A DNA stretch of 64,000 nt from Pseudonocardia kujensis. Its GTDB lineage: Bacteria; Actinomycetota; Actinomycetes; Mycobacteriales; Pseudonocardiaceae. Made by a program: the position numbers and the translations under genes. Positions 41,630-50,655 of the stretch are shown in pieces (position 1 is the first letter of the stretch; each line of letters begins with the position of its first letter). The DNA is taken from NCBI RefSeq assembly GCF_021283305.1, contig NZ_JAJSOK010000021.1, positions 52,172 to 116,171 of the forward strand, given 5' to 3'. The notes below the pieces were generated by a model. The model was not told the origin of the DNA and did no database searches. It saw only the letters and a program-made list of their open reading frames with translations.

Positions 41630-42880
41630 TCAGGCCTGCTGACGGGCGGGGGTGTCGGCGGTGTACTCGTCCTCGAGCACGGCGCCGAGGACGTCGCGGG
41701 TGTGCTCGCCGAGGCGGGGCGCCGGGCGGATCGACGTCCCGTGGCCGATCAGGAAGGGCGGTTGGGCGTAGAGGTGGACGCCCCCGTGGGCGGCGACGCT
41801 CACGAACGTGTCCCGGTGCTCGGTGAAGTGTGGGTCCGCGAGCAGCTCGTCGGGTGAGTTGACCGGCGCCCACGGCAGCCGGCGGGCCTGGGCCTCGCGA
41901 AACAGGTAGTCCGAGTCGTGCCGGGCGCAGAACCGGCCGATCACGTCGACCACGTGGAACATGTGGTCCTCGCGCTGCAGTGACCTTCGGTACATCTCGT
42001 CGGCCAGGTCCTCGGCCATGCCCTCGGAGTCGAACCACTCGACCAGCTCGGCGAACCGCGCGTCGTCGATGTAGAGCGGCAGCGCCAGGAGGTACTTGCC
42101 GTCGGCGCACCGGTGCTGCCACCGGGGTGTGCGGGCGGGCATCGCGTGCCGGGCGGTGTGCCGGTGCACCTCGCGCTGCTGGTACAGCCAGAACGGGACG
42201 GCCATCTCGGTGGAGACCGCGGTGGCCTCGTGCGCCGAGACGTCCACGAACTGCCCCCGGCCCGAGGTGCCCCGCTCGAGCACCGCGGCGAGCGTGGCCA
42301 TCACCGCCATCATCCCGACAAGGTGTTTGACGTGACCGCCGGTGGGGGCGACCGGGGCGCCGCTGTAACCGGTGCCGTCCGCGTCGCCGGCGCCGTCGTC
42401 GTAGCCGCAGGAGGCCATGACGCCACCCAGGGCGAGCTGGGTCAGGTCGGTGGCCGCGAAACCCGCCCAGGGACCGTCGCAGCCGAACGGGGTGACGGCG
42501 CAGTAGATCAGCGCCGGGTTGACCGCGGAGAGCTCCGTGTGGCCCACCCCGAGCGAGTCGGCGACGCCGGCGCCCAGGCCGTCGAGCACCACGTCCGCCC
42601 GTGCGGCCAGCCTGGTGAGCAGGATTCGGTCCGCCTCGGACGTCAGGTCCAGCACCACCGACTGCTTGGAGGTGTTGTAGTGCTCGAACTGCAGGCTCGT
42701 CCGGTCCGGCGTCGAGCCGACGAACGGTCCGACGGCCCGGCCCAGGGCCCCCCGGGGCGGCTCGATCTTGATCACCTCGGCACCGGAGTCGGCGAGCAGC
42801 TTGCCGGCGAACTCGGCCAGACCGTCGTCGAGCTCGAGAACGGTCAGGCCCTCCAGCATCGTGCTCCTGTTCACGTTCAC
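41630..42880 (-). CDS. CaiB/BaiF class III CoA-transferase (catalytic-Asp subunit)
   Basis: 416 residues. MLEGLTVLELDDGLAEFAGK start, SGAEVIKIEPP and a candidate catalytic Asp145 in FAATDLTQLALGG, the position that forms the aspartyl-CoA intermediate. It transfers CoA between acyl groups. The proposed GTG start (42880) overlaps the stop of the upstream CaiB gene (GTGA); an ATG 21 bases further in (42859) with AGGAG is an alternative. Coupling to a homologue lacking the Asp suggests a heteromeric enzyme like BbsEF. Confidence 0.86.
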   Translation of the reverse strand: MNVNRSTMLEGLTVLELDDGLAEFAGKLLADSGAEVIKIEPPRGALGRAVGPFVGSTPDRTSLQFEHYNTSKQSVVLDLTSEADRILLTRLAARADVVLDGLGAGVADSLGVGHTELSAVNPALIYCAVTPFGCDGPWAGFAATDLTQLALGGVMASCGYDDGAGDADGTGYSGAPVAPTGGHVKHLVGMMAVMATLAAVLERGTSGRGQFVDVSAHEATAVSTEMAVPFWLYQQREVHRHTARHAMPARTPRWQHRCADGKYLLALPLYIDDARFAELVEWFDSEGMAEDLADEMYRRSLQREDHMFHVVDVIGRFCARHDSDYLFREAQARRLPWAPVNSPDELLADPHFTEHRDTFVSVAAHGGVHLYAQPPFLIGHGTSIRPAPRLGEHTRDVLGAVLEDEYTADTPARQQA

Positions 42881-44205
42881 CACAGCGACCTCTCGACGAC
42901 GGGGTTGGCCGGCACGCCATCCGGCCACAGGACGTGCTGCTCGTGCAGTCGGGAGACGGTCTCGGCGCTGTAGCCGAGCACCTCGGTCAGGACGTAGTCG
43001 TTGTCCGCCCCCAGCAGCGGCCAGCGCGGTTCCAGCTCGTAGTCCGACGTCGACGACCGGAACGGCACGCCCTCGAAGGCCTGGGTGCCGAGGTGGGGGT
43101 GCTCCAGCTCGGCGAAGATTCCGCGGCTGCGCAGCTGCGGGTCGTTCTCGACCCGGTCCCGGCCGCTCTGCACGGCGCCCGCGGGTACCCCGTACCGCTG
43201 CAGGGTGTCCATGGCCTCGTACTTGTCCCGGCCGGCCATCCAGGCGGCGAGCTCGGTGTCGATGGCGTCCTGGTGCTCGGCCCGACCGCCCGGCTCGTCG
43301 TAGCGCGGGTCCTCGGCCCAGGCCGGGTTCCCCAGGGCGTCCTTGAGCGAGCGCCAGTGCCCGTCGTCGGCGACCGACACGGTGCAGTAGTCGTTCTCAC
43401 CGCCGCCGCGCGTCCGGTAGACGCCGCTCGGTGCGGCTGTGTCGCCGCGGTACCCCACCACCGACCCGTCGGTGGCCACGGACCGGTTCCCTCCGGGTAC
43501 GCCACGACGGCGCAGCGGGCCACCGGTGACGGCGGACTCGAGCAGACCGGGTCCGGCCAGGGAGATGCCGACCTCGACCTGCGACATGTCCAGGCGGGCG
43601 CCCTCCCCCGTGCGCTGCCGCCGGATCAGGGCGGTGAGTACCCCGAGTGCGGCCATGTAGCCGCTGGTGACGTCGAGGTAGGACCAGCCCCAGCCGGCCG
43701 GGGGCGCTCCGGCCTCGCCGGACATGGCGCTGATGCCGGACATGGCCTGCGCGGTGGGCCCCCAGGTGTTCTTGTCCCGGTGCGGGCCGTTGTGCCCGAA
43801 CCCGCTGACGCTGGCGTAGACGATCGAGGGATTGAGATGCTGCAGCGTGGCGTGGTCCAGACCCCAGCGCTCCAGCACGGTGGCCGAGAAGGACTCGGCC
43901 ACCACGTCGCATTCACGGACGAGGTCGCGGACGACGGCGAGGCCCTCCTCCGTGCGGAGGTTGACGGTCAGGCTCCGCTTGCCGACGTTGAGGTTGGCGA
44001 AGAACGACCCGTTGTTCAGCGTCTTGTGCTGTTCGTTGCCCAGGTACATCGCCGACCGCATGGGATCGGCGTTGCGGGGCCACTCGACCTTGATCACCTC
44101 GGCACCGAGCGAGGCGAGATAGCGGGTCATCGTGGGCCCGGCCACGCTCCAGGTGAAGTCGAGGACGCGGGTGCCGGCGAGGGGACGCGGTGACGTCGAT
44201 GCCAT
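42877..44205 (-). CDS. CaiB/BaiF class III CoA-transferase, catalytic Asp replaced by Gly
   Basis: 442 residues with VLDFTWSVAGP, GAEVIKVEWP and PAGWGWSYLDV, a family I CoA-transferase scaffold. At the position of the catalytic Asp the sequence reads NTWGPTAQAMSG, with Gly149. It may therefore be a non-catalytic or substrate-binding subunit paired with the downstream coupled homologue. AGGAG lies seven bases before ATG 44205. It is the first gene of the minus-strand operon and divergent from the PucR-type regulator at 44484, which probably controls it. Confidence 0.85.
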   Translation of the reverse strand: MASTSPRPLAGTRVLDFTWSVAGPTMTRYLASLGAEVIKVEWPRNADPMRSAMYLGNEQHKTLNNGSFFANLNVGKRSLTVNLRTEEGLAVVRDLVRECDVVAESFSATVLERWGLDHATLQHLNPSIVYASVSGFGHNGPHRDKNTWGPTAQAMSGISAMSGEAGAPPAGWGWSYLDVTSGYMAALGVLTALIRRQRTGEGARLDMSQVEVGISLAGPGLLESAVTGGPLRRRGVPGGNRSVATDGSVVGYRGDTAAPSGVYRTRGGGENDYCTVSVADDGHWRSLKDALGNPAWAEDPRYDEPGGRAEHQDAIDTELAAWMAGRDKYEAMDTLQRYGVPAGAVQSGRDRVENDPQLRSRGIFAELEHPHLGTQAFEGVPFRSSTSDYELEPRWPLLGADNDYVLTEVLGYSAETVSRLHEQHVLWPDGVPANPVVERSLW

Positions 44206-44483
44206 GACGCTTCTCCTTTGAGGCCTCATTGGGATGCTTTCGACTCGGGCGCCGACGAAAGAGCGGAGATTCGTGAGCGGCTCCTGTCGGCAGCAGCTCC
44301 TCGGTTCGTAAAAGGTAGGTCCGATTCCGAGAATGCTGCTATATGCCGACGGGATACATCGCAGCCGGTTCAGGTGTCCCGATCGCGGGCGTCGGCCGAG
44401 GTACCCGGGTCGCGTCGTGCCCGTTCCCCGTGCCGCATGGCCACCTCGCGAAGTGCTACCTGCCCGACGGGCCGTTGACGATA

Positions 44484-46373
44484 ATGACGCGGATGACAGC
44501 GTTGTCCTTCCTCAAGCTCCTCGCCGAGGACGCGCCCGCGCAGGACTTCGATGGTCCCGTGCAGCAGGCGCGCCGGGCCGCCGCCCCGGCGTCCACCGTG
44601 GCAGAGCTCGAAGAAGCCCGAGAGCTCGCGTTGCACGTCCGGCACATCCTCGAGACGAGCAGACGACGAGAGGCGGAGCTCGCCGCGCTGTACGAGACCG
44701 CCGGCGACCTTGCTGCCCGCACCGAGCTCCGCTCAGTGCTCGAGGCCATCGTGACGCGAGCTCGCCGCCTCCTCGGCTCTGACCTGTCGTACATGACCTT
44801 GGTGGACGAGGAGGTCGGCGACACCTACTACACCACCATCACCGACGGCGGCACGTCCGCGCTCTTCCGCAGGCTTCGCGTGCCGATGGGGGACGGACTG
44901 GGTGGCCTAGTGGCCCAGACCGGGGTCCCGTACGCGACTGCGTCGTACTTCACCGATGACGGGTTCCGCCACACCGCTGCCGCCGACGCCGCGGCTCGCG
45001 AGGAGGGTCTGGTGGCGATCCTGGGTGTCCCGCTGCTCGTCGAGCAGCGGGTCATCGGTGTGCTCTTCGCCGGATACCGCGCGGAGCGTCCCTTCCCGCC
45101 CACCGACGTGGCCCTCCTCTCCTCTTTCGCGGCGCACGCCGCGGTCGCCGTCGAGAAGGCCCGCATGCGGAGCCAGATGCAGACGGCCCTCGACGAGCTG
45201 GAGATCGCGGGCGGCCTCCTCAAGGACCGCAACGCCGACGTCGAACGGGCCGCCCAGGCGCACGACCGGCTGGCGGCCCTCGTGTTGCAAGGCGGGGACC
45301 TGACCGAGGTGGCAGACGAGGTCCGCAACCTGCTGGGCGGCGAGGTGGCGGTCGTCGACGACAGCGAGACACTCGTCGTGGCGACCAGTTCCGAGGCGAT
45401 CTCCGCGGCTGCCCTCGCCGAGGTCCTCGCGGCGAGCCGTTCGTCGCCCAGGACGTATGTCGGTGACGGCGTATGCAGCACGTCCGTGACGGCGGGCACG
45501 GACCTGCTCAGCCACCTCATCCTCGTGCGGCCCGAGCCTGCGGACGAGGTCGACCAGCAGATCCTCGAACGCGCAGCCCTGGTCACGGGCCTGCTGCTGC
45601 TCTTCCGTCGGTCGCTGGCGGAGACGGAGAGCCGAGTCCGCGGCGAGCTGTTCGAGGACATCCTGCTCGACCACGCCCGGCACGGCATGAGCGAGCGTGC
45701 CCGACATCTCGGTGTGGATCTCGACGCGTGCTACACCGTGCTGGTCGCCGAGCTCCCCGGGGAGCGCAACCGCCTGGCCCGGACCGCGGCCGAGCTCGCC
45801 TCGACACACCACGGTCTCTCGACCGTCCACGGCGGTCGTCTCGTTCTCGCGCTTCCTCGTCGGAACGTGCTGGAGACCGCGGAGCTCGTCAGCGCGACCC
45901 TCCACCGCGCCGGTGGACGGCGGCCGACCATCGGCGTGGCCGGGCCCGTCGTGGGCCCGAACGAGATCCGTTCGGCCCATGCCGAGGCGGAGACGTGTCT
46001 GAATGCGCTGCTCGCCCTGGGCAGCAGCGGACGGTACGCGCAGACGTCAGACCTTGGCTTCGTGGGACTGCTGCTGGCCAAGGAACGGAGCGTGGAAGGT
46101 TTCGTCCGGTCAGTGCTGGGACCCGTGCTCGACTACGATGCCAGGCGTCGGACCGAGCTCGAGGCGACGCTTCGGACCTTCTACGAGTGCAACGGGAACA
46201 CCAACCAGACCGCTGCTGTGCTCCAGCTGCATCCCAAGACCGTCTCCCAGCGTCTGGACCGCATCAACCGGCTCCTCGAGGGCGGGACGGGTGATTCCGC
46301 CTCCCGGCTGCAGGTCGAGCTCGCCCTTCACCTGCGGCTGGTCTGCACACACTTGGACCTTGGGGCGAGCTGA
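44484..46373 (+). CDS. PucR/CdaR-type regulator with GAF domain
   Basis: About 629 residues: an N-terminal coiled region, a GAF domain (LLGSDLSYMTLVDEEVGDTY through FAGYRAERPFPPTD), a linker, a middle PucR-like domain and a C-terminal PucR helix-turn-helix (YECNGNTNQTAAVLQLHPKT, then VSQRLDRI). Two nearby ATGs (44484 and 44493) lack good ribosome-binding sites, and the frame is open back to 44343, so the start is uncertain. It is divergent from the CoA-transferase operon and is its likely regulator. A decayed paralogue lies at 24710-25991. Confidence 0.85.
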   Translation: MTRMTALSFLKLLAEDAPAQDFDGPVQQARRAAAPASTVAELEEARELALHVRHILETSRRREAELAALYETAGDLAARTELRSVLEAIVTRARRLLGSDLSYMTLVDEEVGDTYYTTITDGGTSALFRRLRVPMGDGLGGLVAQTGVPYATASYFTDDGFRHTAAADAAAREEGLVAILGVPLLVEQRVIGVLFAGYRAERPFPPTDVALLSSFAAHAAVAVEKARMRSQMQTALDELEIAGGLLKDRNADVERAAQAHDRLAALVLQGGDLTEVADEVRNLLGGEVAVVDDSETLVVATSSEAISAAALAEVLAASRSSPRTYVGDGVCSTSVTAGTDLLSHLILVRPEPADEVDQQILERAALVTGLLLLFRRSLAETESRVRGELFEDILLDHARHGMSERARHLGVDLDACYTVLVAELPGERNRLARTAAELASTHHGLSTVHGGRLVLALPRRNVLETAELVSATLHRAGGRRPTIGVAGPVVGPNEIRSAHAEAETCLNALLALGSSGRYAQTSDLGFVGLLLAKERSVEGFVRSVLGPVLDYDARRRTELEATLRTFYECNGNTNQTAAVLQLHPKTVSQRLDRINRLLEGGTGDSASRLQVELALHLRLVCTHLDLGAS

Positions 46374-46390
46374 GGCCGGCGACCGACTGA

Positions 46391-46408
46391 GGTGGTGGTG
46401 CCACCACC
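46391..46408. terminator. Compact hairpin between convergent PucR and ArsR genes
   Basis: GGTGGTGG-TG-CCACCACC, with further outer pairing of GGCCGG and CCGGCC nearby, lies in the 58-base convergent gap. Confidence 0.6.
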
Positions 46409-46431
46409 GGCCCGAAGAATCGGGGTTGGTG

Positions 46432-46767
46432 TCAGGACTCGTTCTGCGTGCGTGCCGCCAGCAGGCGAGCGAGCAGCCCTGGAGCGAAGTAGTCGAGCAC
46501 CTCGCGCTGCAGCTCGTAGTGGAAGAAGCGCCCCTCCCGTCGGACCTTGACCAGCCCGGCCTGGGTCAGGACCTTGACGTGGTACGAGATGGTCGATTTG
46601 CTGATCGGCAGCTGCTGCTCCAAGGCGGTACAGGGGAATTCCCCCGTCTCTCCGATGAGCACGAGCATGTCCAGTCGCGTGGGGTCGGCAATGGCTTTGC
46701 CGAACGCGACATAGGAGTCCAGCAGCGAGTGTGAGACCGGCGGTCCGGGCTGGGAGTCCATGCTCAT
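46432..46767 (-). CDS. ArsR family winged-helix regulator
   Basis: 111 residues. DPTRLDMLVLIGETGEFPCT, then ALEQQLPISKSTISYHVKVL, and REGRFFHYEL wing of the ArsR/SmtB fold. No metal-binding CxC is visible in the recognition region; a single Cys lies in FPCT. It is divergent from the MDR gene, with a 21-bp palindrome between them, so it probably represses that gene. Start at ATG 46767 is tentative; ATG 46761 and GTG 46785 are in frame. Confidence 0.85.
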   Translation of the reverse strand: MSMDSQPGPPVSHSLLDSYVAFGKAIADPTRLDMLVLIGETGEFPCTALEQQLPISKSTISYHVKVLTQAGLVKVRREGRFFHYELQREVLDYFAPGLLARLLAARTQNES

Positions 46768-46801
46768 CGACGTCCATGCTCGCACGACGCTCGCGTGCTC
46801 C

Positions 46802-46822
46802 CGCCCACGCCGGGCGTGGGCG
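46802..46822. promoter_or_regulatory. Palindrome in the ArsR/MDR divergent promoter
   Basis: Perfect 10-bp arms (CGCCCACGCC and its complement) around a single G. It lies 35 bases from the ArsR start and about 70 bases before the MDR ATG, and is the likely ArsR operator. Confidence 0.55.
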
Positions 46823-46894
46823 TCGTCACCACCACGTTGTCAGCCGGGTTCGAAGTCCCTACGTTTCTAACATCATCGAACTCTGGAGGTGCCA

Positions 46895-47860
46895 ATGTTC
46901 GCCGTCTATGCCGCCGAGCCGAACCCTACCGATCCCCTTGCCGCCCTCGTCGTGGGCGAACGCCCGGAGCCCGAGGTGCCCTCGGGCTGGGTGGCGGTCC
47001 GTACCAAGGCCGCCAGCTTGAACATGCACGACCTCTGGACTCTTCGCGGCGTCGGCCTCAAGCCCGACCAGTACCCGATGATCCTCGGCGGTGACGCGAC
47101 CGGGACCCTGCCCGACGGTACCGACGTCGTGGTCTACCCGGTCATCGGCGATCCCGGATGGTCCGGAGACGAGACCCTCGACCCGCGGCGCACCCTGCTC
47201 ACCGAGAAGTACCAGGGCACGTTCGCCGACACCGTGGTCGTGCCCGAGCGCAACGTCATCCCCCTGCCGACGGGAGTCTCCCTGCAGGCGGCGTCCGTCC
47301 TCGGGACCGCCTGGCTCACCGCCTACCGCATGCTGTTCACCAAGTCCGGCCTACGTCCCGGTCAGACCATGCTTGTCCAGGGTGCCGCCGGCGGGGTGTC
47401 CACCGCCCTGGTCCAGCTCGGGGCCGCTGCCGGGATGCAGGTATGGGTCACCGGACGCAGCGCGGAGAAACGAGCGCTGGCCGAGCGGCTCGGCGCGCAC
47501 GCGACCTTCGAGTCGGGCGCCAGGCTGCCCGGCAAGGTCGACGCGGTCTTCGAGTCGGTCGGCGAGGCCACCTGGGCCCACTCCATGCGCTCGGTCCGCC
47601 CGGGCGGAGCCGTGATCTGCTGCGGCGCCACCAGCGGGCCCGCCCCGTCGGCCGACCTCCAGCGGCTGTTCTTCCTGCAGATCCGGGTCGAGGGCTCCAC
47701 CATGGGCACTCGCCAGGAACTGGTCGACCTTCTCGCCTTCGTGGACCGAGCGGGGATTTCCCCCGAGATCGGCCTCGAGCTCCCCATGGAGAAGGCCCCC
47801 GACGGCTTCCGTGCGATGAACGAGGGCGAAGTAGCCGGGAAAATCGTCTTCACCCGGTGA
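46895..47860 (+). CDS. Medium-chain dehydrogenase/reductase, quinone-reductase-like
   Basis: 321 residues. GroES-like N-terminal domain (VRTKAASLNMHDLWTLRGVG) and a Rossmann motif VQGAAGGVSTALVQLG. It lacks the catalytic zinc Cys/His set, so it resembles zinc-independent NADPH:quinone or enoyl reductases. GGAGG precedes ATG 46895. It is controlled in all likelihood by the divergent ArsR protein, perhaps in response to an electrophilic enone or quinone. Confidence 0.85.
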   Translation: MFAVYAAEPNPTDPLAALVVGERPEPEVPSGWVAVRTKAASLNMHDLWTLRGVGLKPDQYPMILGGDATGTLPDGTDVVVYPVIGDPGWSGDETLDPRRTLLTEKYQGTFADTVVVPERNVIPLPTGVSLQAASVLGTAWLTAYRMLFTKSGLRPGQTMLVQGAAGGVSTALVQLGAAAGMQVWVTGRSAEKRALAERLGAHATFESGARLPGKVDAVFESVGEATWAHSMRSVRPGGAVICCGATSGPAPSADLQRLFFLQIRVEGSTMGTRQELVDLLAFVDRAGISPEIGLELPMEKAPDGFRAMNEGEVAGKIVFTR

Positions 47861-48026
47861 CGACCTGATCGAGGTCCCGGTCGACGGCGCTGTTCAGCCT
47901 GACCAGCGGACAGCGTAGGAAACCCGGCTGGCTTCGAGGAAGCCGCGTTGAACGAGCCGCACAGTCCAGACAGCCGGCCCCCTAGTCGCGCTGCCCAACG
48001 GTGTCCTTATCCGAGTGCGACGCCAG

Positions 48027-48094
48027 GCCGGCTCTCCCCGCTGCCCCGGTATCAGGCGCGGAGCAGCGGGGTGCGAGCCTAAGGAAGAGCCGGC
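48027..48094. terminator. Two-tier hairpin between MDR and SnoaL genes
   Basis: Inner 9-bp arms CCCCGCTGC (48036-48044) and complement (48063-48071), and outer 9-bp arms GCCGGCTCT (48027-48035) and complement (48086-48094). It lies at the convergent ends of the MDR and SnoaL genes and overlaps the SnoaL stop. Confidence 0.55.
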
Positions 48095-48462
48095 GACAGA
48101 TCCATAAAGACCCGGTAGTCCACGATCTTCCCCTCGTCACCGAGCGTGATGACGGTCATGCAGGGGAGCGCCAGGGCCTCGCCGGTGCGGGAACCGCTCT
48201 TGATCGTGTACCGACAGAAGAGCCGGTCGCCGGCGTCGGTCACCTCCTCGACCACGTGCTCGAGCCACGGCAGCGAGCCGACCGCACCCGCGGTCGCGGC
48301 GACCACGGCCTCCCGGCCGACGATCGTCGGGGAGTTCCCGAAGGTGTAGGTGGCGTCGTCGGCGAACCACGCCCCGAAGTCCTCGGCCCGACCCGCGTCC
48401 GCAGCCGCACACATCAGGTGCGGCAGCTCGAGGCGTTCGGCGGCGGTGAGCGCGGTGCTCAC
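48079..48462 (-). CDS. SnoaL/NTF2-like protein
   Basis: 127-residue alpha+beta barrel protein: DAGRAEDFGAWFADDATYTF start, GREAVVAATAGAV, and a VFMDLSPAL end, as in nuclear transport factor 2-like/SnoaL isomerases. The GTG start overlaps the cupin stop (GTGA). It is the last gene of the FMO-cupin-SnoaL minus-strand operon. No catalytic residues can be assigned; it could be a hydrolase, isomerase or accessory. Confidence 0.82.
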   Translation of the reverse strand: MSTALTAAERLELPHLMCAAADAGRAEDFGAWFADDATYTFGNSPTIVGREAVVAATAGAVGSLPWLEHVVEEVTDAGDRLFCRYTIKSGSRTGEALALPCMTVITLGDEGKIVDYRVFMDLSPALP

Positions 48463-48932
48463 GGGCCCGGCGGAGGACCGGCCAACGACAGGCCGTGCCG
48501 GCTCATGACCTCACCGACGAGCTTCATGTCCCGCCCGGGCGGCAGCTCGCTGAGCTCCTTGTAGTAGACCTCGAGCCCGGGCGGCGAGACCACGGCGACG
48601 ATCCGGGTCTCCTCGTCGAAGGGGTTGTAGAACACGTGCGGCACCCCCCGAGGCATGAGCAGCGAGTCGCCCTCGCCCAGCACATGCTTCTCCCCGTCGA
48701 GTTCGACGGTCACCTTGTTCTGCACGCAGGTGAACAGCTCGTCCTCACGCGAGTGGATGTGCGTGGGCGGGCCGCCGAGGCCCGGGGGGACGACGTACTC
48801 GAACAGCGAGTAGGCGCCCTTGGTGTCGGCACCGGTCAAGCGGGTGTAGATCCCCAGACCGATGGCACCGAGATTGGTGCCGTCGCCGCCGCGAAGCACG
48901 CGGTGCTTCGTGAGCTCAGGTTCGGTCGTCAC
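48459..48932 (-). CDS. Cupin-domain protein
   Basis: 157 residues. The cupin motif 1 GPPTHIHSREDELFTCVQ, with HxH and Glu metal ligands, and motif 2 PRGVPHVFYNP with His. It is probably a metal-dependent dioxygenase, isomerase or sensor for the catabolic unit. The GTG start at 48932 has AGGAGGATGAA before it. It begins 10 bases after the FMO stop and overlaps the SnoaL start. Confidence 0.86.
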   Translation of the reverse strand: MTTEPELTKHRVLRGGDGTNLGAIGLGIYTRLTGADTKGAYSLFEYVVPPGLGGPPTHIHSREDELFTCVQNKVTVELDGEKHVLGEGDSLLMPRGVPHVFYNPFDEETRIVAVVSPPGLEVYYKELSELPPGRDMKLVGEVMSRHGLSLAGPPPGP

Positions 48933-48942
48933 TTCATCCTCC

Positions 48943-50514
48943 TCAAACGCTGCGAACTCGGGATGATCTCCCCTGCTTCGGGGCGGTCTCCTCCGGAGAG
49001 GCAACCTCCTCGACAGCAGACAGGGGGCTTGTGGGCGGCAACGCTGCCAGCCGGCGCAGGAGAACCGGTGCGACCTTGCGGTATGCCGTCGGGTCGACGG
49101 GAGCGAGCCAGTGCACGGCGCGCGTCAGCTTGCTGATCTGCAGGTCGAGGTCGACCAGCACCTCGTCGGCGTTGTGCATCGAGAACGGGATGATCTTCGT
49201 GCCGCGGCAGTGGTGGCGGTCGAGCGCCTCGTCCAAGAACGCCAGCTGCGCGACGACCTCCTGCCGCCGGCTCTCGAGCGTCGGCAGCGGCAGGGCACCG
49301 GCAAGGTCGGCGGCGATCCACAGGGCGGCGAGCTCGGCGTTGAGCGGGCTGAAGAACGACGAGTTGTACCCGTTGAAGTACAGCCCGGGGACCCCGAGCG
49401 GCTGGATCTGCCGATACAGCATGAAGTTGCCGCGCTCGTCGAACAGCTGCTTCTGCACCACGGCGTCGAGGAACGGGACCTCCTGCTTGAAGCCCGTCGC
49501 GCACACCACGAGGTCGGCCCGCAGCCGGGACCCGTCCGCCAGCTCGGCGTGGGTGTGGCCGTCCTCGACGAACAGCCGCGTGATGACCTGGTCGCGGTGC
49601 ACGGCGATGGTGCCGGACTCCACGCCCTCGAAGAACCCTTCGCTGGCCAGGCCGATCGCGCCCTTGACGATGTCCTCCATCGTGCCGCCCGGGACCAGGC
49701 CGAGGCGCTCGAGACCGAACTGCTTGACCGACACGTCGCCGATCGAGTTCAGCATCGACCGACGCAGGCCGTTGCCCGGACCGTGCAGGAACTTCTCGAA
49801 GCCGCGCACGTAGCGGTAGCGGAACAGCGCCTCGCCCATCCGGGTCATCAGCAGCATCTTGAAGTTGAGCTTGCCGGCGACCTTGCGGGGGATCTTCCAC
49901 AGCAGCTGCCGGGCGATGACGTCCGTGCGCGCGGCCACCTCGCTGATCGCCACGGCGACGTCGCAGGCGGACTTGCCGTAGCCGACGACCAGTACGTTCT
50001 TGTCGCGCGCGTCCTCGAGCTCCAGGAACTCGGTACCCGCCTGGACCGTCCCGCCCGCGGCGGTGAACTCCTCCACGCCGGGGTACTGAGGCACGGCGGG
50101 CTCGCAGAAGACACCGTTGGCCACGATCACCCGGTCGTAGCTTTCGGTGACCGACCCGGCGCCGGCCCGGCTGCTGGTGACCGACCACCCCGGACCGTCC
50201 GGGACCACTGCGTCGACGGTCGTCTCCAGACGCAGGACACGGTCGACACCGAAGGCCGCCGCGTAGGACGCCAGATACTCCTGGACCTGCGCGCCGGTCG
50301 GCCACTCGGGGTAGCTCTTCGGCATCGGGTAGTCCGAGAACGAGTACTGGCGCCCTGGGCTCTGCGTCGTGACGCCCGGGTACCGGCGGCTCCTGCTCCA
50401 CACCCCGCCCACGTCAGGGGCCTTGTCGAACACGTCGACCTGGTGGCCGGCTTGGAGCAGCACCTTTGCTGTGGTCAACCCGGCGATCCCGGCGCCAACG
50501 ATCGCGACACGCAT
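48943..50514 (-). CDS. FAD-dependent monooxygenase, FMO-like
   Basis: 523 residues. FAD motif VAIVGAGIAGLTTA at the N-terminus, NADPH motif VLVVGYGKSACD near residue 180 and ATGFK near the C-terminal half. Overall architecture is of class B flavin monooxygenases, although the canonical FxGxxxH fingerprint is not clear. ATG 50514 has AAGGAGCGG upstream. It is the first gene of a minus-strand operon and divergent from the SDR-cupin-hydrolase-dioxygenase operon, so it may hydroxylate or oxygenate the aromatic substrate. Confidence 0.85.
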   Translation of the reverse strand: MRVAIVGAGIAGLTTAKVLLQAGHQVDVFDKAPDVGGVWSRSRRYPGVTTQSPGRQYSFSDYPMPKSYPEWPTGAQVQEYLASYAAAFGVDRVLRLETTVDAVVPDGPGWSVTSSRAGAGSVTESYDRVIVANGVFCEPAVPQYPGVEEFTAAGGTVQAGTEFLELEDARDKNVLVVGYGKSACDVAVAISEVAARTDVIARQLLWKIPRKVAGKLNFKMLLMTRMGEALFRYRYVRGFEKFLHGPGNGLRRSMLNSIGDVSVKQFGLERLGLVPGGTMEDIVKGAIGLASEGFFEGVESGTIAVHRDQVITRLFVEDGHTHAELADGSRLRADLVVCATGFKQEVPFLDAVVQKQLFDERGNFMLYRQIQPLGVPGLYFNGYNSSFFSPLNAELAALWIAADLAGALPLPTLESRRQEVVAQLAFLDEALDRHHCRGTKIIPFSMHNADEVLVDLDLQISKLTRAVHWLAPVDPTAYRKVAPVLLRRLAALPPTSPLSAVEEVASPEETAPKQGRSSRVRSV

Positions 50515-50655
50515 TTCCGCTCCTTCGGCCTCGGCACTGTCGGTGTGCCATGGTCCGGGATCGTGCGGGTGCCGGGTTTTCCCTCCAACGCCGAGTCCCG
50601 CCGGATGGGACATCTCGTTGGGTCTGCGGAGGGGGCCGGTCAGAGTCGGTTCATC

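Noticed and set aside
44343..44483. N-terminal extension of the PucR-type regulator
   Set aside because: No ribosome-binding site for ATG 44343 and no family similarity; it occupies the likely divergent promoter.
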